Made by a program: the position numbers and the translations under genes. Shown piece after piece: positions 33,257-39,010 of a stretch of DNA of 41,294 nt. The DNA is from Vannielia sp. (lineage in GTDB: Bacteria > Pseudomonadota > Alphaproteobacteria > Rhodobacterales > Rhodobacteraceae): the NCBI RefSeq assembly GCF_029212645.1, contig NZ_JARGND010000030.1:1-41294 (forward strand), read 5' to 3'. The number at the start of each line of letters is the position of its first letter. Within the stretch, counting starts at the first letter, position 1. The notes below the pieces were generated by a model. That model saw only the letters and a program-made list of their open reading frames with translations, did not search any database and had not been told where the DNA came from.

Positions 33257-33292
33257 TATATAGAGTCTCCGCTGTATATAGAGTCGCCGCTG
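33257..33292. repeat. 18-bp tandem direct repeat after mrp
   Basis: TATATAGAGTCTCCGCTG (33257-33274) is directly followed by TATATAGAGTCGCCGCTG (33275-33292), 17 of 18 identical. It starts four bases after the mrp stop codon on the minus-strand side. The AT-rich core stands out from the surrounding GC-rich DNA. Confidence 0.85.
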
Positions 33293-33295
33293 CGC

Positions 33296-34408
33296 TCAGC
33301 CCATGCCGCCCTGCACCAGCCCGGCGGCCAGGTTGGCATAGGCTTCAGCCGCCGCGCCCTCGCCCGCGGCCACCGGAATGCCCGCATCACCCGCCACGCG
33401 GGTTTCCAGCTCCAGCGGCAATTGCGCAAGCAGCGGCACGCCCAGCGTTTCGGCCTCTGCCGCCACGCCGCCATGGCCAAACAGATGCGCCTCATGCCCG
33501 CAGTTCGGGCAAACATAGGTCGACATGTTCTCGATCAGCCCCAACACCGGGGTCTTCAGCTTGCCGAACATATCAATCGCCTTGCGCGCATCGAGCAGCG
33601 CCACGTCCTGCGGGGTGCTCACCACAATCGCGCCATCAAGCCGGTAGCGCTGGCAAAGCGTGAGCTGCACATCGCCGGTGCCGGGGGGCAGATCAACGAG
33701 CAGCACATCCAGCTCGCCCCACTGCACCTGCCCCATCATCTGCTGCATCGCGCCCATCAGCATCGGGCCACGCCACACCACCGCCTCGCCCTCTGGCACC
33801 ATGAAGCCGATCGACATCAAGGTGACGCCATGGGCGTGCAGCGGCAAAATCGTTTCACCGTCCGGGCTGGCGGGCTTGCCCGAGGCCCCCATCATGCGCG
33901 GCTGCGACGGCCCATATATATCGGCGTCCAGCAGCCCCACCTTGCGGCCCTGGCGCGCCAAGGCCACCGCAAGGTTGGCCGAAACGGTGGATTTACCCAC
34001 GCCACCCTTGCCCGATCCAATCACCACAATCTTCTTCACGCCCGGAATGCCCGCCTTTTCCTGCCCCTTCTGCGGGGTCGGATGACGGCCCACCTTCAGA
34101 TTGGGCGGCGCAGCGGCCGGAGCGGCGGGTGCAGCCTTTTCGGCCGGGCCATGCGCGGTGAGCACGACAGACACGCTCTCAACCCCCGCAATCCCCTCTG
34201 CCGCGGCCTTCACCGCATCCACCACGGGCGACAAGGCGCGCGCCTCGGCGGGGCTGGCCGCCTCGATCACAAAGCTCATCGCGCCGCTTTCGCTGATTTG
34301 CACCGCTCGAATCATATCGCGGGAGATCAGGTCTCCCCCGCCCGGAATCGCAATTTTTGCCGCTTCTTGCCTCAAAGCGTTTTGGATTTTTGCCGCATCC
34401 ACAGCCAT
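33296..34408 (-). CDS. mrp: Mrp/ApbC-type iron-sulphur cluster carrier ATPase
   Basis: A P-loop ATPase that carries or transfers Fe-S clusters in the cytoplasm. 370 residues: an N-terminal MIP18/DUF59-like domain (about 5-85), an Ala/Pro-rich linker (about 88-105), then the ATPase domain with the deviant Walker [14 protein letters not shown] (129-141), [30 protein letters not shown], and the cluster-binding CxxC in YVCPNCGHE. The ATG at 34408 ([12 protein letters not shown]) is preceded by AAAGGAGG at ideal spacing. It is likely monocistronic. Its products would serve NirB, NasA and similar proteins. Confidence 0.94.
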   Translation of the reverse strand: MAVDAAKIQNALRQEAAKIAIPGGGDLISRDMIRAVQISESGAMSFVIEAASPAEARALSPVVDAVKAAAEGIAGVESVSVVLTAHGPAEKAAPAAPAAAPPNLKVGRHPTPQKGQEKAGIPGVKKIVVIGSGKGGVGKSTVSANLAVALARQGRKVGLLDADIYGPSQPRMMGASGKPASPDGETILPLHAHGVTLMSIGFMVPEGEAVVWRGPMLMGAMQQMMGQVQWGELDVLLVDLPPGTGDVQLTLCQRYRLDGAIVVSTPQDVALLDARKAIDMFGKLKTPVLGLIENMSTYVCPNCGHEAHLFGHGGVAAEAETLGVPLLAQLPLELETRVAGDAGIPVAAGEGAAAEAYANLAAGLVQGGMG

Positions 34409-34554
34409 TTTGCCTCCTTTCAAGCCCCCAAACGCCGGTTTTATGACGCTGGGTCACTTTTTTCACGTCCTAAAGTAAAATAGTAAACCACTGTTTTTGC
34501 TCACCATCCCACCTATTCGCCCCGTGCATAGCCGCATTGCAGCATTAGGGGTGT

Positions 34555-34579
34555 TTGCAGGTGCAGCATTCACCTATCT
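34555..34579 (+). promoter_or_regulatory. Possible RpoH-type promoter before the DUF1127 gene
   Basis: TTG (34555-34557), 16 bases, then CTATCT (34574-34579) loosely resembles the alphaproteobacterial RpoH layout. It sits about 60 bases before the start codon. The Rhodobacter sphaeroides counterpart operon is driven by RpoHI/RpoHII, which motivated the search; the match itself is weak. Confidence 0.25.
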
Positions 34580-34640
34580 TGAAGTCAACAACGAGGCCAG
34601 AACAGACCTCACCACAGGTAACGCACTAGGAACAGCGACA

Positions 34641-34859
34641 ATGGCATATACCACCGCACACTCCTCCGCCGCTCACGCTGGCATCATCGGCCGCATCGAG
34701 GCTTTCATTGAAGCGCGCCGCGAAGGCATGGCCAAGCGCCACGTCTTCCGCAAGACGCTAAATGAACTTCACGCGCTGAATTCCCGCGATCTGGCTGACC
34801 TGGGCATCTGCCGCTCGCAGATCCGCGCCATCGCATATGAGGCTGCCTACGGCGCCTGA
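34641..34859 (+). CDS. DUF1127 protein, CcaF1-like partner of the CCUCCUCCC small RNAs
   Basis: A 72-residue basic protein ending in the DUF1127 motif (LNELHALNSRDLADLGICRSQIRAIAYEAAYG, about 41-71). In Rhodobacter sphaeroides the equivalent gene (RSP_6037, ccaF1) is co-transcribed with the CcsR1-4 RNAs, and its product binds RNA and affects their processing and turnover. Here four such RNAs begin only a few bases after the stop codon, so co-transcription is expected. The ATG at 34641 (MAYTTAHSSAAH) is chosen; AGGAA lies before it. Upstream in-frame codons have no ribosome site. Function is inferred from family and context. Confidence 0.85.
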   Translation: MAYTTAHSSAAHAGIIGRIEAFIEARREGMAKRHVFRKTLNELHALNSRDLADLGICRSQIRAIAYEAAYGA

Positions 34860-34861
34860 CC

Positions 34862-34940
34862 GAGATCGGAGCGCCCTCTCCTCCTCCCTGGGCGTTCTGT
34901 ACTGGCGGCGATATCACCTCCTCCCGATATCGCCGCCGCT
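34862..34940 (+). ncRNA. CcsR/cuckoo-type small RNA 1
   Basis: Hairpin 1: GAGCGCCC (34869-34876) pairs with GGGCGTTC (34890-34897); the loop contains CCTCCTCCC (34880-34888). Hairpin 2: GGCGGCGATATC (34904-34915) pairs perfectly, 12 of 12, with GATATCGCCGCC (34926-34937) around ACCTCCTCCC. Two hairpins each exposing an anti-Shine-Dalgarno loop define this RNA family. It begins immediately after the DUF1127 stop. End positions are approximate. Confidence 0.88.
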
Positions 34941-34969
34941 TACCCCATCTTAACCATGGGGATGATATA

Positions 34970-35052
34970 ACGAGATCAGATCGTCCTACCTCCTCCCAGG
35001 GCGATCTGTGATTAGGCGGCGGCGCCCACCTCCTCCCGGGCACCGCCGCCAC
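34970..35052 (+). ncRNA. CcsR/cuckoo-type small RNA 2
   Basis: Hairpin 1: CAGATCGTCC (34977-34986) pairs with GGGCGATCTG (34999-35008), with one G-U; loop TACCTCCTCCCA. Hairpin 2: GGCGGCGGCGCCC (35015-35027) pairs with GGGCACCGCCGCC (35038-35050), with one mismatch, around the same ten-base loop ACCTCCTCCC. The stems differ in sequence from RNA 1 while pairing is kept, which is strong internal evidence for conserved structure. Confidence 0.88.
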
Positions 35053-35059
35053 AAGATAC

Positions 35060-35146
35060 CGAGTTTCGAAACACCCGTCCTCCTCCCTGGGTGATTTCGG
35101 AAGCTTAGGGGGCCGGCGTCCACCTCCTCCCGGATGCCGCCCCCGC
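35060..35146 (+). ncRNA. CcsR/cuckoo-type small RNA 3
   Basis: Hairpin 1: CGAAACACCC (35067-35076) pairs with GGGTGATTTCG (35089-35099), with one bulged A; the loop holds CCTCCTCCC. Hairpin 2: GGGGGCCGGCGTCC (35108-35121) pairs with GGATGCCGCCCCC (35032 + 100 to 35144), with one bulge, around ACCTCCTCCC at 35122-35131. Hairpin 1 has diverged most from the others. Confidence 0.86.
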
Positions 35147-35154
35147 CCATTACG

Positions 35155-35245
35155 CGAATTCAGTCGCCCGACCTCCTCCCTGGGCGTTCTGAGTATAAGC
35201 GGCGGTGTCCACCTCCTCCCGGGCACCGCCGCTATCCTTTTTGGG
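35155..35245 (+). ncRNA. CcsR/cuckoo-type small RNA 4 with terminator
   Basis: Hairpin 1: ATTCAG and CGCCC (35158-35169) pair with GGGCG and CTGAGT (35182-35193), with a small internal loop; CCTCCTCCC is exposed. Hairpin 2: AGCGGCGGTGTCC (35198-35210) pairs with GGGCACCGCCGCT (35221-35233), 13 pairs including one G-U, around ACCTCCTCCC. TTTTT follows at 35238-35242, so this last hairpin probably also terminates the whole DUF1127-RNA transcript; none of the first three has such a tail. Confidence 0.88.
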
Positions 35246-35304
35246 GCATTGCAATCGGCTAGGGTGGCCCCCATCCTGCCGCCCAATCCCAGTGGAGGCT
35301 CCTC

Positions 35305-36195
35305 ATGCGCATTCTTTTTACCGGCGGGTCAGGCAAGGCAGGCAAGCACGTTTGTCGCTACCTGCTGGATCAGGGGCACCGGGTGCTCAACGTGGATCGC
35401 ACGCCCTGCGGGGTGGCGGGCGCGCTGGAGCGCAGGGCCGATATCACCGATGCGGGCCAGATGCATGATGTCATGCAAAATTGGGCCGATTTTGATGAGC
35501 TGGAGCCGGGAGCCGGCGTGCCCGCGTTTGATGCCGTCGTCCATTTTGCGGCCATCCCCCGCATCATGGTCACCAGCGATACCGAGTGTTTTCACACCAA
35601 CACCATGGGCACCTATAATGTGATCGACGCGGCCCTGAAGGCCGGCATCCGCAAGGTGATCTTTGCCAGCAGCGAAACCACCTATGGCATCTGTTTCGCC
35701 AATGGCGAGCGCAAGCCCGCGTATATCCCGGTGGATGAGGCCCACCCCACCGAGCCGGAAGACAGTTACGCCATGTCAAAGGTCTGCAACGAGGCCACCG
35801 CGCGGGCCTTTCAACGGCGCAGCGGGGCCGATATTTACGGGCTGCGGATCAACAATGTGATCGAGCCGCATGAATATGCCACCCTCTTCCCCGGTTTCAT
35901 CCATGATCCCGCGCAGCGCCGCCGCAACATTTTCGCCTATATCGACGCCCGCGATCTGGGCCAGATGGTTGAGCGATGCCTGCGCACCGATGGGCTGGGC
36001 TATGAGGTGTTCAACGTCTCGAACAACACCAATTCCGTCGCCGCCCCGGTGCCCGAGCTGATCGAACGCTTCTATCAAGGCGTGCCGCAAACCCGCGAGA
36101 TGGGAGCGTTTGAAACCTTCTATTCCAACGAAAAGGCCAAGCGCCTGCTCGGCTTCGCGCCGCAGCATGATTGGCGCGACGAGTTGGAAGGCTAG
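35305..36195 (+). CDS. NAD-dependent epimerase/dehydratase family protein
   Basis: A 296-residue extended-SDR enzyme with a Rossmann fold. The nucleotide motif FTGGSGKAGKHV starts at residue 5, HFAAIPR follows strand 4 (about 80-86), and the active site has ASSETTYG (121-128) with Y155-x3-K159 (DSYAMSK). The substrate is probably a nucleotide sugar or sugar lactone; LRINNVIEPHEY and the short C-terminus resemble uncharacterised epimerases. GGAGG precedes the ATG at 35305. It follows the small-RNA terminator, and uvrD converges on it from the other strand, so it is likely transcribed alone. Confidence 0.88.
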   Translation: MRILFTGGSGKAGKHVCRYLLDQGHRVLNVDRTPCGVAGALERRADITDAGQMHDVMQNWADFDELEPGAGVPAFDAVVHFAAIPRIMVTSDTECFHTNTMGTYNVIDAALKAGIRKVIFASSETTYGICFANGERKPAYIPVDEAHPTEPEDSYAMSKVCNEATARAFQRRSGADIYGLRINNVIEPHEYATLFPGFIHDPAQRRRNIFAYIDARDLGQMVERCLRTDGLGYEVFNVSNNTNSVAAPVPELIERFYQGVPQTREMGAFETFYSNEKAKRLLGFAPQHDWRDELEG

Positions 36196-36247
36196 GCAGC
36201 ACCGCGCGGCGAATTCATGAATGCCCGATTTGTCAGATGACATGCGC

Positions 36248-36279
36248 ATCCCTTGTGCATCGGTTGTGTATCCCTTGTG
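36248..36279. repeat. Short direct repeat ATCCCTTGTG
   Basis: ATCCCTTGTG occurs at 36248-36257 and again at 36270-36279, 22 bp apart, in the convergent gap between the epimerase gene and uvrD. A GGCCGG/CCGGCC hairpin (about 36303-36325) follows nearby. No function is evident. Confidence 0.6.
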
Positions 36280-36340
36280 GCCCGCCCAAAATCACCGTTA
36301 ACGGCCGGAAACTACCCAACCGGCCGCCGGGAGCGGGCCT

Positions 36341-38716
36341 CTAAAACGGGATGTCATCCGCCGCGCTCGCCGCAGGCACAATGAACTTTGCCACCACCTT
36401 CTTGACCCCGGATTTTTCAAAGGCAATCTCCAGCTTGTCGCCTTCAATCCCCACGATCGCGCCATAGCCAAACTTCTGGTGAAACACCCGTTCCCCCACC
36501 GCATGTGAGCTGATCGCCTCGGCATCAATCACCATGTTGCGGCTCTCTCGTGGCTGGCTCATGCCGCGCTGCTGGCTGCGCATTTGCAAGCGTTTCCAAC
36601 CGGGTGAGTTATACCCGTCGGCATTTGCCGCATCCTCATGCAGGGTCGAGCGCACCGCACTCGGGGCCGCCGCCCCAAAGCCGCCGCCGTAAAGGCCCGG
36701 TGGGGTAAGCACATCCACATGCTCTTGCGGTAATTCATCAATAAAGCGCGACGGCAGCGCCGATTGCCACTGCCCGTAGATCCGGCGGTTGCCCGCAAAG
36801 CTGATCGTGCAAAGCTCCTCGGCCCGCGTGATCCCCACATAGGCCAGCCGCCGCTCCTCTTCGAGGCCCTTCACGCCGCTTTCGTCCATACTGCGCTGCG
36901 ACGGAAAAAGCCCATCTTCCCACCCCGGCAAAAACACCGCCGGAAACTCAAGGCCCTTTGCCGCGTGCAATGTCATGATTGAAACTTTCGGACCTTCGTC
37001 CTCTTGCTCATTATCCATGATAAGCGCAACGTGCTCCAGGAAACCTTGCAAATTCTCAAAATTTTCAAGGGCTTTCACCAGTTCCTTAAGGTTCTCCAGC
37101 CGCCCCGGCGCTTCGGGGGTCTTGTCATTTTGCCACATCTCGGTGTAGCCGGATTCATCAAGGATCTGTTCGGCCAGTTCGATGTGATCATGCTGCTCAT
37201 CCAGCACCATCCCATGCCAGCGCCCAAAGCCGCGCAGCAACTCTTCAAGCGCGCCCTTGGCCTTGCCACGCAACTCACCAGAGGCCACCAAAAGCCGCGC
37301 GCCTTCAAACAGCGAAACCCCGTTGGAGCGCGCCGCCACCTGCATTTTCTGGATCGCCTTCTCGCCCAGCCCGCGCTTTGGCACGTTGACGATCCGCTCA
37401 AACGCAAGGTCATCATCCGGCGAGATGGTGACGCGGAAATAGGCCATCGCATCTCGGATTTCCATCCGCTCATAAAACCTCGGTCCGCCGATCACCTTGT
37501 AAGGCAAACCAATGGTCAGGAAACGATCCTCAAAGGCGCGCATCTGGTGGGAGGCCCGCACCAGAATGGCGCATTCATCAAGGCCAATGGGCCGCATCCC
37601 GCGCGTGCCCTGCCCCATCGCTTCCAGCTCGTCGCCAATCCAGCGGGCCTCTTCCTCGCCGTCCCAATGGCCGATGAGGCGCACCTTTTCGCCCTCTTCG
37701 GCCTCGGTCCAAAGCTCCTTGCCAAGCCGCCCCTTGTTGGCGGCAATCACCCCGCCGGCGGCGCCCAGAATATGCGGTGTCGAGCGGTAATTCTGCTCCA
37801 GCCGCACCACATGCGCGCCGGGAAAATCCTTTTCAAACCGCAGGATATTGCCCACCTCAGCCCCGCGCCAGCCATAGATCGACTGGTCGTCATCGCCCAC
37901 GCAGCAGATGTTCTTGTGCTTTGCCGCGAGCAGCCGCAGCCAGAGATATTGGGCGACGTTGGTATCCTGGTATTCGTCCACGAGGATGTATTTGAACCGA
38001 TGCTGATACTGCGCCAGCACGTCCTCATGGTCCTGGAAAATCGTGACCATGTGCAGCAGCAGATCGCCAAAATCCACCGCGTTCAGCGCCTTCAGCCGCG
38101 CCTGATACGCGCGGTAGAGCGCAACGCCCTTGTGATCAAAAGCCGAACTCTCGGCAGCCGGCACTTTATCGGGCGTCCAGGCGCGGTTTTTCCACTGGTC
38201 GATGATCCCCGAAAGCATCCGCGCAGGCCAGCGCTTATCGTCGATATTGGCGGCTTGCAGGAGCTGTTTCAGCAGCCTGAGCTGATCATCGGTATCAAGG
38301 ATGGTGAAGTTGCTTTTCAGCCCGACAAGCTCGGCATGGCGGCGCAAAAGCTTCACACAGATCGCATGGAACGTGCCCAACCAGGGCATCCCCTCCACCG
38401 CCTCGCCCATGTGACGGCCAACGCGGTTTTTCATCTCGCGGGCGGCCTTGTTGGTAAAGGTCACCGCCAGAATCTCGTTGGTGCGGGCCCGTTGGGTCAT
38501 AAGCAGGTGGGCGATGCGGGTGGTCAGCGCCTTGGTCTTGCCAGTGCCCGCGCCCGCCAACATCAAAACCGGGCCATCAAGCTGCTCAACGGCCTCGCGC
38601 TGCGCCGGGTTCAACCCATCCAGATAGGGTGCCGCCCGCGCGAGCATGGCTTGCTGCGACAGCGGCGTGCGCGCGGCGGCGGCCTCAAAGGCCTCATCAT
38701 CGGAATAACTGCTCAT
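36341..38716 (-). CDS. uvrD: UvrD/PcrA-type DNA helicase
   Basis: A superfamily 1A 3'-5' helicase for nucleotide-excision and mismatch repair. 791 residues with all motifs: I (AGAGTGKTKALTTR), Ia (VTFTNKAAREMKNR), II (VDEYQDTN), III (CVGDDDQSIYGWRGA), IV (RLEQNYRST), V (TLHAAKGLEFPAVFLPG), VI (EERRLAYVGITRAEE). The C-terminal tail (GERVFHQKFGYGAIVGIEGDKLEIAFEKSGVKKV) is the UvrD/PcrA Tudor-like domain that contacts RNA polymerase. The ATG at 38716 gives MSSYSDDEAFEAA. Names uvrD and pcrA are used interchangeably in this group. Confidence 0.95.
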   Translation of the reverse strand: MSSYSDDEAFEAAAARTPLSQQAMLARAAPYLDGLNPAQREAVEQLDGPVLMLAGAGTGKTKALTTRIAHLLMTQRARTNEILAVTFTNKAAREMKNRVGRHMGEAVEGMPWLGTFHAICVKLLRRHAELVGLKSNFTILDTDDQLRLLKQLLQAANIDDKRWPARMLSGIIDQWKNRAWTPDKVPAAESSAFDHKGVALYRAYQARLKALNAVDFGDLLLHMVTIFQDHEDVLAQYQHRFKYILVDEYQDTNVAQYLWLRLLAAKHKNICCVGDDDQSIYGWRGAEVGNILRFEKDFPGAHVVRLEQNYRSTPHILGAAGGVIAANKGRLGKELWTEAEEGEKVRLIGHWDGEEEARWIGDELEAMGQGTRGMRPIGLDECAILVRASHQMRAFEDRFLTIGLPYKVIGGPRFYERMEIRDAMAYFRVTISPDDDLAFERIVNVPKRGLGEKAIQKMQVAARSNGVSLFEGARLLVASGELRGKAKGALEELLRGFGRWHGMVLDEQHDHIELAEQILDESGYTEMWQNDKTPEAPGRLENLKELVKALENFENLQGFLEHVALIMDNEQEDEGPKVSIMTLHAAKGLEFPAVFLPGWEDGLFPSQRSMDESGVKGLEEERRLAYVGITRAEELCTISFAGNRRIYGQWQSALPSRFIDELPQEHVDVLTPPGLYGGGFGAAAPSAVRSTLHEDAANADGYNSPGWKRLQMRSQQRGMSQPRESRNMVIDAEAISSHAVGERVFHQKFGYGAIVGIEGDKLEIAFEKSGVKKVVAKFIVPAASAADDIPF

Positions 38717-38744
38717 GGGGCCTAACCTAGCGCGGACGTGCTCC

Positions 38745-38772
38745 CTTGAAAAGCATGTGTTCGCGCTATGTT
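38745..38772 (+). promoter_or_regulatory. RpoH-like promoter motif between uvrD and pyc
   Basis: CTTGAAA (38745-38751), 14 bases, then CTATGTT (38766-38772) is a good fit to the heat-shock sigma layout (CTTGAAA-N13/15-C-x-AT-type). It could also act as a sigma-70 site with short spacing. It reads toward pyc but lies about 240 bases before its start, with a GGCCACGC/GCGTGGCC inverted repeat (38899-38906 and 38925-38932) in between. Confidence 0.4.
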
Positions 38773-38941
38773 CTTAAGTATGTTTCAAGATATTTGCCGC
38801 CGCTGCGAAGGGAGCTTGCCTACAGGTCGCCGGATCCTCGCGCAGTGGCGTTTCACCGTTGAATTAACTCAATTTTTCCGCCCTGCCGCATCTCCGAAGG
38901 CCACGCGGCCCCGTACAACCCAAAGCGTGGCCAGCCACATC

Positions 38942-38989
38942 TTGCAGTTTACACTCGTCATTTAATCTTCATAAATGCTGCAACTGCAA
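38942..38989 (+). promoter_or_regulatory. pyc promoter flanked by an inverted operator-like repeat
   Basis: TTTACA (38948-38953), 17 bases, ATAAAT (38971-38976) forms a plausible sigma-70 promoter 35 bases before the pyc ATG. TTGCAGTT (38942-38949) and its exact reverse complement AACTGCAA (38982-38989) flank it, one arm touching the -35 box and the other the expected start site. That is the usual geometry of a repressor operator pair. The regulator is unknown. Confidence 0.45.
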
Positions 38990-39010
38990 AATTATCGCGG
39001 AGCGCATGAA

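Larger units (their letters stand above)
32231..33295. other. 1,065-bp region without a convincing gene
   Basis: This gap lies upstream of mraZ and downstream of mrp. The half nearer mraZ is AT-richer and holds three pairs of NGGGA repeats spaced 10 bp apart. The half nearer mrp (about 33008-33190) is GC-rich and hairpin-dense. Open frames here (for example 32973-33242, minus, 89 codons) have no ribosome site I trust and no recognisable product. No tRNA, tmRNA or RNase P motifs were found. Confidence 0.6.

Noticed and set aside
32231-33295. RNase P RNA, tmRNA, SRP RNA or 6S RNA in the mraZ-mrp gap
   Set aside because: None of the conserved core sequences I know for these RNAs was found on either strand.
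34861-35245. CRISPR array
   Set aside because: The repeats are hairpins with a constant loop and variable stems, not constant direct repeats with unique spacers, and no cas genes are nearby.
36303-36325. Terminator for uvrD or the epimerase gene
   Set aside because: GGCCGG/CCGGCC forms a hairpin, but no T-tract follows on either strand, so I did not call it a terminator.
38768-38965. 65-codon frame between uvrD and pyc
   Set aside because: No ribosome site and no recognisable protein; it overlaps the pyc promoter.
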